From: Bradyrhizobium sp. AS23.2
Lineage (GTDB): Bacteria > Pseudomonadota > Alphaproteobacteria > Rhizobiales > Xanthobacteraceae
NCBI RefSeq assembly: GCF_001908185.1
Contig: NZ_LGHM01000076.1
Coordinates: 1 to 56,978, forward strand
Length of the DNA: 56,978 bases
Direction of reading: 5' to 3'
This document shows positions 7,808 to 15,251 of the stretch, one piece after another; within the stretch, counting starts at the first letter, position 1; each line of letters opens with the position of its first letter. The position numbers and the translations under genes were made by a program. The notes beneath the pieces are model-generated. The model was not told where the DNA came from. It worked only from the letters and a program-made list of their open reading frames with translations, and did no database searches.

Positions 7808-8284
7808 TCAACGCCGCTTCGTCGCCTCGTCCTCGTCCCGTTCGCTGGGATCGGAGGAATCGGCGGTGAGACGCTCATCGGTCCAGTCGACGCCGAATTC
7901 GTCGAGCCCGCCCGCGAGGAGGTCGCCGAGCATGGGGTCCCCGAGCAGATATTGCACCGTCTCGTGCCGGGGCTTGCGATACTCACCGCGCGCCTCCACG
8001 GCGCGGGCCCTCAGATCGTCCCAATCATCGATCGTGCCCTCACCGCGCCCAAGCCAGGTCAGCGTAACGAGATCGACCTGCTCGTCCTCGTTCAGGGCAG
8101 CGATGAAGCTGCCCAGCTCGCTGCGCACAGGATCGGAGCCATTGTCTTCGAGGACATCGATGGCGTCGTCATCGGTCGGGTTCGAGCCGGAATCCGGATC
8201 GGAGTCCAATTCCTTGACGTCGAATTCGCGCGCCTTCTCGATGATGAAGACGAGCTTGTCGACGGAAATGGAAAGCTCTGGCAT
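7808..8284 (-). CDS. DUF3775-domain protein
   Basis: 158 residues, very acidic. The N-terminal segment MPELSISVDKLVFIIEKAREFDVKE and the central LNEDEQVDLVTLTWLGRGEG followed by a PRHETVQYLLGDPMLGDLLAGGL region match what I know as DUF3775, a small family of unknown function common in Bradyrhizobium. The start ATG 8284 has GGGG-rich sequence upstream; an open N-terminal extension up to 8371 lacks family features. The gene ends convergently with the quinone-oxidoreductase gene, 49 bases apart. No catalytic motif, signal peptide or membrane segment is visible. Confidence 0.75.
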   Translation of the reverse strand: MPELSISVDKLVFIIEKAREFDVKELDSDPDSGSNPTDDDAIDVLEDNGSDPVRSELGSFIAALNEDEQVDLVTLTWLGRGEGTIDDWDDLRARAVEARGEYRKPRHETVQYLLGDPMLGDLLAGGLDEFGVDWTDERLTADSSDPSERDEDEATKRR

Positions 8285-8398
8285 GGGCTCCCCCTTGGCT
8301 TGTTCCGGGTTCCCCCAATAACGCAACATCACGACAGATGATCCATTGCGCTTGGCGGCGGAAACCCGCAATCTCGGCGCAATGCGCGCATTTCAGCC

Positions 8399-8479
8399 GT
8401 CATTCCGGGGCGATGCGTAAGCATCGAACCCGGAATCTCGAGATTCCGGGTTCGCGACTTCGTCGCGCCCCGGAATGAC
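8399..8479. repeat. Palindromic intergenic repeat (GTCATTCCGGGG type)
   Basis: GTCATTCCGGGG...CCCCGGAATGAC with an inner AATCTCGAGATT self-complementary centre. Same family as 2354-2457. Confidence 0.8.
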
Positions 8480-8519
8480 GGCGGATAGAAACGCAAACAA
8501 GAAAATGGGGGGACGCCCG

Positions 8520-9371
8520 ATGCAGTGGAAGGTCGGCAGGGTCAAAATCACCAAGGTCGTGGAATTGGAGACGGTCGGCTCGACCCGCTTCATCCTGCCG
8601 CTGGCGAGCAATGAAGAGATCCAGAAGCTTCCCTGGCTGATCCCGCATTTCGCCACCGAAGAGGGCCGGCTGAAGATGTCGATCCACTCGCTGATGGTGG
8701 AGACGCCGTCGCAGCGCATCGTGGTCGATACCGGGCTCGGCAACGACAAGCAGGGCCGCAACGTCCCGACCTGGAACAATCGTTCCACGCCATTCCTGGA
8801 GACGATGACCGCGGCAGGCTTTGCGCCTGACAGCATCGACACCGTGCTGTGCACGCATCTCCATGTCGACCATGTCGGCTGGAATACGAAACTCGCCGGC
8901 GGCAAATGGGTGCCGACCTTTCCGAACGCGCGCTACGTCTTCGGCAGGACCGAATACGAGCACTGGCGCGACCATTCGACCGAACCGGACAAGCGGGCCG
9001 TGTTCGACGATTCCGTGAAGCCGATCGTCGATGCCGATCGGGCCGATTTGATCCCGAGCGACCACCGGCTTTGCGAGGAGATCAGCATGATCCCGACCCC
9101 GGGCCACAGCCCCGGCCATATGAGTATCCTCATCCAATCGGACGGCGAGCAGGGCCTGCTCACCGGCGACGTCGCCCACCACCCCTGCCAGATGGCGCAT
9201 CTCCGCTGGTCCTCGACCGCGGATTCCGACCAGAACCAATCGGCCGCGACGCGGCGCGAATTGTTTTCGCGCTTCGCCGATACGCCGACGCTGGTGATCG
9301 GCGGGCATTTCTCGGCCGGTCACATCAGGCGGGACGGGGACGCGTTCAGGTTTGTGGCGCTGCAATCGTAG
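8520..9371 (+). CDS. Metallo-beta-lactamase-fold hydrolase
   Basis: 283 residues. It has the MBL metal-binding motif CTHLHVDHVGW (His113, His115, Asp117, His118), a second metal ligand in TPGHSPGHMSI, Asp in LLTGDVAHHP and a C-terminal GGHFSAGHI. This subgroup resembles lactonase/organophosphate-hydrolase-like MBL proteins acting on small lactones or esters. The start ATG 8520 is preceded by GGGGGGA; an upstream in-frame ATG at 8475 lies in the palindromic repeat. It is a clear paralog of the MBL gene at 11256-12125 (both contain HLHVDHVGWNT and a W-VPTFP-ARYVF block). The two flank FAH-family and GST genes, which suggests a shared pathway with a lactone or ring-cleavage product. The substrate is unknown. 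Confidence 0.82.
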   Translation: MQWKVGRVKITKVVELETVGSTRFILPLASNEEIQKLPWLIPHFATEEGRLKMSIHSLMVETPSQRIVVDTGLGNDKQGRNVPTWNNRSTPFLETMTAAGFAPDSIDTVLCTHLHVDHVGWNTKLAGGKWVPTFPNARYVFGRTEYEHWRDHSTEPDKRAVFDDSVKPIVDADRADLIPSDHRLCEEISMIPTPGHSPGHMSILIQSDGEQGLLTGDVAHHPCQMAHLRWSSTADSDQNQSAATRRELFSRFADTPTLVIGGHFSAGHIRRDGDAFRFVALQS

Positions 9372-9455
9372 GGTGGGCAAAGCGAAGCGTGCCCACCATC
9401 CCGGGTTAGCAGAAGAATTGGTGGGCACGGCGCTCTGCGCCTTTGCCCACCCTAC
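9368..9455. repeat. Palindromic repeat (GTAGGGTGGGC type)
   Basis: GTAGGGTGGGCAAAGCG at left and TTTGCCCACCCTAC at right with an inner GTGCCCACC/GGTGGGCAC pair. Related copies lie at 12135-12248 and 47063-47145. Confidence 0.85.
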
Positions 9456-9559
9456 AAAGGAAGGGCTGCAATGCGGCCCGTTTTGAGCGGTTGAATTTCC
9501 CGCCGCCGTGTTCCATGAAGCTATTTAACCGATCGGTCCATCTCCAGGGAGAAACGAGA

Positions 9560-10402
9560 ATGAAGCTTGTTCGTTACGGCGAAAAGGGTGCGGAAAAGCC
9601 CGGCCTGATCGACAAATCCGGCCAGTTGCGCGACCTGTCGGCGCATGTGAAAGACCTGACCGGCGAGGCCTATTCGCCGGAGTCGTTGAAGAAGCTGGCC
9701 GCCATCGATCCTGCCTCGCTGCCCGCCGTTTCCGGCAAGCCGCGCTTCGGCGCACCGGTCACCGGCATCTCGAAATTCGTCGCCATCGGCCTCAACTACA
9801 GCGACCACGCCAAGGAGACGGGCGCGGCGATCCCGACCGAGCCGATCATCTTCCTGAAGGCGAACACCTCCCTCTCCGGTCCGAACGACGCCGTTGAGAA
9901 GCCGCGCGGTTCGACCAAGCTCGACTGGGAAGTCGAAATCGCCGCAATCATCGGCACCCGTGCCAAGTACGTCTCGGAAGCCGACGCGCTGAACTACGTC
10001 GCCGGTTACTGCGTCTGCAACGACGTTTCCGAGCGCAACTTCCAGACCGAGCGCCTGGGCCAGTGGACCAAGGGCAAATCGCACGACACGTTCGGCCCGG
10101 TTGGCCCGTGGCTCGCCACCAAGGACGAGATCAAGGACGTGCAGAACCTGTCGATGTGGCTCGACGTCAACGGCCAGCGCCGGCAGACCGGCTCGACCAA
10201 GACCATGATCTTCTCCATGGCCAAGTGCATCTCCTACGTCTCGCAGTTCATGACCTTGCTGCCCGGCGACATCGTCACCACCGGCACCCCGCCCGGCGTC
10301 GGCCTCGGCATGAAGCCGCCGACCTTCCTCAATGTCGGCGACGTCGTCACGCTCGGCATCGAGGGCCTCGGCGAGCAGCGCCAGGAAATCATCGGGGCGT
10401 AA
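9560..10402 (+). CDS. Fumarylacetoacetate hydrolase (FAH)-family protein
   Basis: 280 residues. The FAH fold is recognisable from GLNYSDHAKETG, EPIIFLKANTSLSGPND, the metal-site LDWEVEIAAIIG (Glu/Asp ligands), YCVCNDVSER, the TKGKSHDTFGPVGPWLAT block and TTGTPPGVGLG near the C-terminus. Members hydrolyse or isomerise C-C bonds in beta-diketo acids of aromatic catabolism (fumarylpyruvate, homoprotocatechuate branch) or act as decarboxylases/ureidoglycolate lyase-like enzymes. The start ATG 9560 is behind GGGAGAAACGAGA. It lies between two MBL hydrolase genes and just before a GST. That is a typical arrangement for glutathione-assisted ring-cleavage pathways, but the specific substrate is inference. 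Confidence 0.85.
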   Translation: MKLVRYGEKGAEKPGLIDKSGQLRDLSAHVKDLTGEAYSPESLKKLAAIDPASLPAVSGKPRFGAPVTGISKFVAIGLNYSDHAKETGAAIPTEPIIFLKANTSLSGPNDAVEKPRGSTKLDWEVEIAAIIGTRAKYVSEADALNYVAGYCVCNDVSERNFQTERLGQWTKGKSHDTFGPVGPWLATKDEIKDVQNLSMWLDVNGQRRQTGSTKTMIFSMAKCISYVSQFMTLLPGDIVTTGTPPGVGLGMKPPTFLNVGDVVTLGIEGLGEQRQEIIGA

Positions 10403-10428
10403 GCGGCGCGCACCGCCACCGCCGCACC

Positions 10429-10513
10429 GTCATTGCGAGCGAAGCGAAGCAATCCAGAGATCGTCCTATAGAGGTAGCCTGGATTGCTTCGTCGCTTCGC
10501 TCCTCGCAATGAC
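10429..10513. repeat. Palindromic repeat (GTCATTGCGAGCG type)
   Basis: GTCATTGCGAGCGAAGCGAAGCAATCC at left answered by GGATTGCTTCG...CTCGCAATGAC at right. Other copies: 16733-16853, 21263-21347, 34007-34085. Confidence 0.85.
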
Positions 10514-10545
10514 GAACCCAATCGATTGATTGACGGATACTTCAA

Positions 10546-11157
10546 ATGAAGCTCACCTTCTCCGCCGCCTCGCCGTTCGCCCGCAAGGTTCGCATCGCCG
10601 CGATCGAGCTCGGGCTGATCGACAAGATCGAATTCACGCCGGCAACGGTCGCGCCGGGCACGGCCAACGAGGACTATTCGCGCATCACGCCGCTGAAGAA
10701 GCTGCCGGTGCTGATCACCAATGACGGCGACGTGATCCTGGATTCCTACGTCATCGTCGAATATCTCAACGAGATGGCCGGCGGCAGCCTGATCCCGGAT
10801 TACGGTCCGCGGCGCTGGAAGGCCAAGACCAACCACTCCCTGATCAACGGCATGCTCGATTCCATGCTGTTGTGCCGCTACGAGAAGATGGTGCGTCCGC
10901 AGGGATTGCAATGGCAGGCCTGGTCGGACGACCACTGGAACCGGGCCTGGACCGGCATGGCGCGCTTCGAGAACATGCCGGAAGTGCTGAACGGACCGTT
11001 CGACATTTCCCAGATCGGCCTCGTTTGCGTGCTCGGCTATGCCGACTTCCGCTTCGCCGATTGCGGCTGGCGCAAGGCCTATCCGAAGCTCGACGCCTTC
11101 CACCAGAAGATGCTGGAGCGGCCCTCCGTGAAGATCTCGGTGCCGCCAGCGGCGTAG
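10546..11157 (+). CDS. Glutathione S-transferase family protein
   Basis: 203 residues with the two-domain GST layout. The N-terminal thioredoxin-like half begins MKLTFSAASPFARKVRIAA with a Ser-Pro at the glutathione-activating position. It has the cis-Pro region KKLPVLITNDGDVILDS, with the glutathione-contacting D-S pair. The all-helical C-terminal half runs from about residue 85. Such GSTs catalyse conjugation, isomerisation (maleylpyruvate/maleylacetoacetate type) or dehalogenation in soil bacteria. The start ATG 10546 is 32 bases after a palindromic repeat. The adjacent FAH gene makes an isomerase/hydrolase partnership attractive, but this is not the classical zeta GST sequence and remains unproven. 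Confidence 0.82.
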   Translation: MKLTFSAASPFARKVRIAAIELGLIDKIEFTPATVAPGTANEDYSRITPLKKLPVLITNDGDVILDSYVIVEYLNEMAGGSLIPDYGPRRWKAKTNHSLINGMLDSMLLCRYEKMVRPQGLQWQAWSDDHWNRAWTGMARFENMPEVLNGPFDISQIGLVCVLGYADFRFADCGWRKAYPKLDAFHQKMLERPSVKISVPPAA

Positions 11158-11161
11158 TTTG

Positions 11162-11235
11162 AGCATGATCTCCGCGCAAACGCGTTCCGCGTTTGTCGCG
11201 AGGGAAAACCGCTGCACACTTTTCCGGATCATGCT
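11162..11235. repeat. Palindromic repeat (AGCATGATC type)
   Basis: AGCATGATC at the left and GATCATGCT at the right, with AACGCGTTCCGCGTT in the middle and a CGGTTTTCC-like block. This is a familiar dispersed hairpin of Bradyrhizobium/Rhodopseudomonas genomes. Confidence 0.85.
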
Positions 11236-11255
11236 GTAAACCCCGGGAGTTCTCA

Positions 11256-12125
11256 ATGAGCCTGAAGTTCTCGGTTGGCGATCTTACCATCCATCGCGTC
11301 ATCGAGCAGGAAACCTCGTTCGTGCCGGCACTGGACATGCTGCCGGGACTGACGGCCGAGGTGCTGGCCGAGAACCGGGCGTGGATGCGGCAGGCCAGGG
11401 CGCTGGATGACCAGGACGTGTTGCTCCTGTGCTTCCAGTCCTATGTGGTGAAGACGCCGCATCACACCATCCTGATCGACAGCTGCATCGGCAACGACAA
11501 GCCGCGGCCGCAGCGGCCGAAATGGAACATGAAGACCGACGACGCCTATCTGCGTGGGCTCAACACCGCCGGATTCACAGTCGACGACATCGACTTCGTG
11601 ATGTGCACGCATCTGCATGTCGATCACGTCGGCTGGAATACACGGCTGGAGAACGGCCGCTGGGTGCCGACCTTCCCCAAGGCGCGCTACGTCTTCGCCA
11701 AGCAGGAGTTCGACTACTGGTCCGAGCAGAACGCGAAGGCTGAGGTGCCGCCCTTCGCCGACAGCGTGCTGCCGGTGGTCGAGGCCAAGCGCCACGAGCT
11801 CGTCGGCAGCGACCATCAGATCGGCGATCACGTCCGCATCCTGCCGACACCAGGTCACACGCCTGGCCATGTCGCCATCACGATGGGCCGAGGCAAGGAC
11901 GATGCCGTGTTCTCCGGCGACCTCATGCACTCGCCGCTGCAGACGCTTTATCCGGAGCTGTCGATCAAGTTCGACGTCGATCCGGCCGCGGCGGCGAAAA
12001 CGCGCCGCGGCTTCCTGGAACGCTGTTGCGACACCGACACGCTGTGCTGCACGGCGCATTTCCCGTCGCCGTCGGTCGGCAAGATCAGGCGCAAGGGCAA
12101 CGGGTTCGTCTGCGCGGCGGTGTGA
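11256..12125 (+). CDS. Metallo-beta-lactamase-fold hydrolase (paralog)
   Basis: 289 residues. Metal-binding CTHLHVDHVGW (His119, His121, Asp123, His124), TPGHTPGHVAI, Asp in VFSGDLMHSP and a C-terminal TAHFPSPSVGKI complete the MBL site. It is similar to the MBL protein at 8520-9371 over the whole length. The start ATG 11256 (MSLKFSVGDLTIHRVIEQE) follows GGGAGTTCTCA; an open extension to 11193 lies in the dispersed repeat. It follows the GST gene and precedes an epoxide hydrolase-like gene. Likely a cytosolic lactonase/esterase-type hydrolase; no signal peptide. Confidence 0.82.
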   Translation: MSLKFSVGDLTIHRVIEQETSFVPALDMLPGLTAEVLAENRAWMRQARALDDQDVLLLCFQSYVVKTPHHTILIDSCIGNDKPRPQRPKWNMKTDDAYLRGLNTAGFTVDDIDFVMCTHLHVDHVGWNTRLENGRWVPTFPKARYVFAKQEFDYWSEQNAKAEVPPFADSVLPVVEAKRHELVGSDHQIGDHVRILPTPGHTPGHVAITMGRGKDDAVFSGDLMHSPLQTLYPELSIKFDVDPAAAAKTRRGFLERCCDTDTLCCTAHFPSPSVGKIRRKGNGFVCAAV

Positions 12126-12134
12126 CGGGACTGC

Positions 12135-12248
12135 CGTAGGGTGGGTTAGCCCTGCGGCTGCGCAAAGCGCAGTCCGCTCGGCGTAACCCACCTATTCTCT
12201 CGCGGCACCAAAGATGGTGGGTTACGCCTACGGCTAACCCACCCTACG
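12135..12248. repeat. Palindromic repeat (CGTAGGGTGGG type)
   Basis: CGTAGGGTGGGTTAG...CTAACCCACCCTACG with an inner GTAACCCACC/GGTGGGTTAC pair, giving a double hairpin of 114 bases. Confidence 0.85.
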
Positions 12249-12314
12249 ATTTCCGTTCGCGCGGAGAGAGCATCATACCCTCGCGCATTCGCCAGCCACG
12301 ACGAGGAAACAAAC

Positions 12315-13463
12315 ATGACCGATCTCCCCGACATCCCGTTGCCCGCCGGAATCCGCTCCCGTTATGTCGACGGCATCAACGGCTTGCGCATGCATGTGCT
12401 GGAGGCCGGCTTCGAGACCAAGGGGCGGCCCTGCGTCCTGCTGCTGCATGGCTTTCCGGAGCTCGCCTTCTCCTGGCGCAAGGTGATGCCGGCGCTCAGC
12501 AACGCCGGCTATCACGTGATCGCGCCGGACCAGCGCGGTTACGGCCGGACCACGGGATGGAGCGCCGATTACGACGACGATCTCGCGCCCTTCTCGCTCT
12601 TCAACCTGGTGCGTGACGCGCTCGGGCTGGTGTCGGCGTTCGGCTACAAGCAGGTCGATCTGGTTGGACATGATTTCGGCAGTCCGGTCGCGGCCTGGTG
12701 CGCGCTGATGCGACCTGACGTATTTCGTTCTGTTACGATGATGAGCGCCCCGTTCGGCGGAGCGCCGCCGCTGCCGTTCAATACAGTCGACGCGCCGGCG
12801 AAGCCACCGGTGGAAGATCCCGTGCATCGCGAGCTCGCCGCGCTGCCCCGCCCGCGCATACACTATCAATGGTACTATTCGACACGCGCGGCCAACGCGG
12901 ACATGCATCGCGCACCGCAGGGCGTGCATGATTTCCTCCGCGCCTATTATCACCACAAGAGCGCTGATTGGACCGACAACAAGCCCTATCCGCTGAAGTC
13001 GTGGTCGGCGAAAGAGCTGGCAAAGCTGCCGACCTACTATGTGATGGACGAGGGCGAGACCATGGCCGAGACGGTCGCGAAGGAGATGCCGTCACCCGAC
13101 GCGATCGCCGCCAATCATTGGCTGCCGGACAGCGAGCTCGCGTACTACAGCGCCGAATACGGCCGCACCGGATTCCAGGGCGGCCTGCAATGGTATCGCT
13201 GGGGCACGTCGGGCGCTTTCAATAGCGAGTTGCAACTGTTCGCCGGCCGCAGCATCGACGTGCCCTCCTGCTTCATCTCGGGCAAGCAGGATTGGGGCAC
13301 CTACCAGCGCCCCGGCGTGTTCGAGACGATGCAAACAAGCGCCTGCACGAAGATGCTTGGCTGCCACCTCGTCGACGGCGCCGGACATTGGGTGCAGCAG
13401 GAGCAACCGGCCGAGGTGAGCCAGTTGCTACTCAACTTCCTCGCAAAGGTCTGCGCCGGCTGA
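12315..13463 (+). CDS. Epoxide hydrolase-like alpha/beta hydrolase
   Basis: 382 residues. The motifs are those of soluble epoxide hydrolases. HGFPE (oxyanion loop, LLLHGFPELAFSW), nucleophile Asp120 in LVGHDFGSPVA, a probable acid Asp326 in GKQDWGTYQ, and His358 in GAGHWVQQEQP are all seen. An Asp in place of Ser as nucleophile supports epoxide hydrolase (or dehalogenase) over esterase. The cap domain region contains several Tyr residues (YQWYYST) that could supply the ring-opening tyrosines. The start ATG 12315 follows GAGGAAACAAAC. It closes the plus-strand catabolic run that begins at 892. The next gene is under its own iron-responsive promoter. Confidence 0.85.
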   Translation: MTDLPDIPLPAGIRSRYVDGINGLRMHVLEAGFETKGRPCVLLLHGFPELAFSWRKVMPALSNAGYHVIAPDQRGYGRTTGWSADYDDDLAPFSLFNLVRDALGLVSAFGYKQVDLVGHDFGSPVAAWCALMRPDVFRSVTMMSAPFGGAPPLPFNTVDAPAKPPVEDPVHRELAALPRPRIHYQWYYSTRAANADMHRAPQGVHDFLRAYYHHKSADWTDNKPYPLKSWSAKELAKLPTYYVMDEGETMAETVAKEMPSPDAIAANHWLPDSELAYYSAEYGRTGFQGGLQWYRWGTSGAFNSELQLFAGRSIDVPSCFISGKQDWGTYQRPGVFETMQTSACTKMLGCHLVDGAGHWVQQEQPAEVSQLLLNFLAKVCAG

Positions 13464-13464
13464 T

Positions 13465-13493
13465 TTGACCCGCGAACCACGGCGCCCTATATA
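13465..13493 (+). promoter_or_regulatory. Putative sigma-70 promoter of mbfA
   Basis: TTGACC at 13465-13470 and TATATA at 13488-13493 with a 17-base spacer, predicting a transcription start around 13500 and a leader of about 30 nt before the GTG at 13531. The -10 box coincides with the left arm of the palindromic operator. Confidence 0.6.
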
Positions 13494-13518
13494 GTTTAGA
13501 ATCATTCTAAACTATATA
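13488..13518. promoter_or_regulatory. Irr-type iron control element (ICE) operator
   Basis: A perfect 31-bp palindrome centred on C13503. Its core, TTTAGAA-N3-TTCTAAA at 13495-13511, matches the ICE/Irr box I know from rhizobia, where Irr represses mbfA when iron is scarce. It overlaps the putative -10 and start site, so binding should occlude RNA polymerase. Confidence 0.85.
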
Positions 13519-13530
13519 AGCAGGACCGTC

Positions 13531-14502
13531 GTGAAGAATTTTGCCGATCTGACCGAGCGCGAGGTGCTTGCGGTCGCGATCTCCTCCGAGGAGGAGGACA
13601 GCCGCATTTACATGTCTTTCGCCGAGGACCTTCGGGAGCGATATCCGGACACAGCCAAGATCTTCGAGCAGATGGCCGAGGAGGAACGCGGCCACCGGCA
13701 TCGCCTGCTCCAGCTCTACGAAGAGCGGTTCGGCCAGCATCTGCCGCCGATCCGCCGCGAGGACGTCAAAGGCTTTTTGCGCCGGCGCCCGATCTGGCTG
13801 ACCAAGAACCTGCCGCTCGACACGATTCGGAAAGAGGTCGAGACCATGGAGTTCGAGGCCGAGCGCTTCTACGCGCGCGCCGCCGAGCAGGCCGAGGATG
13901 TCGGCGTGCGTCGCCTGCTTGGCGATCTCGCCGAGGAAGAGAAGCACCACGAGAACCGCGCGGTCGCGCTGACCGACGAGATCCTGAAGCCGGACGTGCG
14001 CGCCGAGGAGGATCGCACGCGGCGGCGGATGTTCGTGCTGCAATATGTGCAGCCGGGCCTCGCCGGCCTCATGGACGGTTCGGTCTCGACACTGGCGCCG
14101 CTGTTTGCGGCCGCCTTCGCCACCCACCAGAACTGGCAGACCTTTCTGGTCGGCCTTGCCGCCTCGATCGGCGCCGGCATCAGCATGGGCTTTGCGGAAG
14201 CACTGTCCGACGACGGATCGCTGACCGGACGTGGCTCGCCCTGGCTTCGCGGCATCACCTGCGGCGCGATGACAACGCTTGGCGGGCTCGGCCACACCGC
14301 GCCCTATCTCGTGCCGGATAGTTGGCCCAACGCGTTCTGGATCGCAACCGCGATCGCCGGCGTCGTCGTGTTCTTCGAATTGTGGGCGATCGCCTTCATC
14401 CGCTCGCGCTACATGGACACGCCGTTCCTGCAGGCCGTGTTCCAGATCGTGCTCGGCGGCGCCATCGTGCTCGCGGTGGGGATATTGATCGGGGCGGCTT
14501 AA
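13531..14502 (+). CDS. mbfA: MbfA-type membrane-bound ferritin / iron exporter
   Basis: 323 residues in two parts. Residues 1-165 form a ferritin/rubrerythrin-like diiron domain with repeated carboxylate-His motifs (SSEEEDSRIY, EEERGHRHR, METMEFEAERFY, LAEEEKHHENR). Residues 175-323 form a VIT1-like membrane domain (GLAGLMDGSVSTLAP, GISMGFAEALSDDG, and C-terminal hydrophobic helices). In Bradyrhizobium and Agrobacterium, MbfA exports iron and protects against iron and peroxide stress, and it is repressed by Irr through an ICE motif. The matching operator is directly upstream. The start is GTG 13531 with AAGCAGGA at the proper distance. A b561-type cytochrome gene follows on the same strand. 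Confidence in identity is high because domains and operator agree. Confidence 0.93.
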   Translation: MKNFADLTEREVLAVAISSEEEDSRIYMSFAEDLRERYPDTAKIFEQMAEEERGHRHRLLQLYEERFGQHLPPIRREDVKGFLRRRPIWLTKNLPLDTIRKEVETMEFEAERFYARAAEQAEDVGVRRLLGDLAEEEKHHENRAVALTDEILKPDVRAEEDRTRRRMFVLQYVQPGLAGLMDGSVSTLAPLFAAAFATHQNWQTFLVGLAASIGAGISMGFAEALSDDGSLTGRGSPWLRGITCGAMTTLGGLGHTAPYLVPDSWPNAFWIATAIAGVVVFFELWAIAFIRSRYMDTPFLQAVFQIVLGGAIVLAVGILIGAA

Positions 14503-14628
14503 GCGGTTGTGGCAGTGATGAAGAGGCATCGTTCATACACTGCCACAGCCGCAAGCCTGACCTGCACGTTAGTTCTGCTTGCCTCGAGCGAGGCCGCGCT
14601 AGCCGAGCACTTCGCCGAAAGGGAGCTC

Positions 14629-15159
14629 ATGACGGCCCAACTGCACTATGGGAAACCGGCCAAGATCTTCCATTGGCTCATTGTCGGACTACTTGCGGTG
14701 CAATACCCGATCGGCTGGCTGATGCCGGATATCCACCGCGGCATGAGCCCGGGCGCCGCAATGACGTTTCACATCTCGATCGGGATTGCGATCCTTGCGC
14801 TGACGGCTCTCCGCTTTCTCTGGCGACTCACCCATCCTGTTGCGCCCGAGAGCTCTCTGCCAGTCTGGCAGCGCTTGTCCTCGGAAGCTGTGCACTGGCT
14901 GCTCTATGCACTCGTGTTGGCAACGACGATCTCGGGCTGGTTGTTCGCTTCCTACCGGGGATGGTCCGTTTCATTCTTCTATCTCATGCCGCTGCCGATG
15001 CTGGCCTCCGACAACGCTGCAGCCGGCCGCGCCATTGACGGCCTGCACCAGGCGATGGAATGGGCGCTCCTCATCGCAATCGGGATTCACATTGCTGCGG
15101 CGCTCGCACACATCTTCGTCTATCGCGACCGCGTGATGCAGCGGATGCTGCCGAGGTAG
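14629..15159 (+). CDS. Cytochrome b561 family protein
   Basis: 176 residues from the ATG at 14629, which has AAAGGGAG at good spacing and gives the usual family opening (HYGKPAKIFHWLIVG). About four membrane helices carry the likely haem-ligand histidines (IFHWLIV, MTFHISIGI, EAVHWLLYA, IGIHIAAALAH). These proteins shuttle electrons between the quinone pool and periplasmic partners. The frame is open upstream to 14509 and would add a 40-residue leader that itself looks like a Sec signal peptide with an ALA cleavage site (see findings). It is 126 bases after mbfA, so shared iron control is possible but unproven. Confidence 0.8.
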   Translation: MTAQLHYGKPAKIFHWLIVGLLAVQYPIGWLMPDIHRGMSPGAAMTFHISIGIAILALTALRFLWRLTHPVAPESSLPVWQRLSSEAVHWLLYALVLATTISGWLFASYRGWSVSFFYLMPLPMLASDNAAAGRAIDGLHQAMEWALLIAIGIHIAAALAHIFVYRDRVMQRMLPR

Positions 15160-15251
15160 CCCTCAGGACAGGTCAACCGCGATCAAACGGTGGTTGCGAC
15201 ATCATATAAAACTGCGCATCATTGGCGGGCAATGAAACGCAGGAGCATGTG

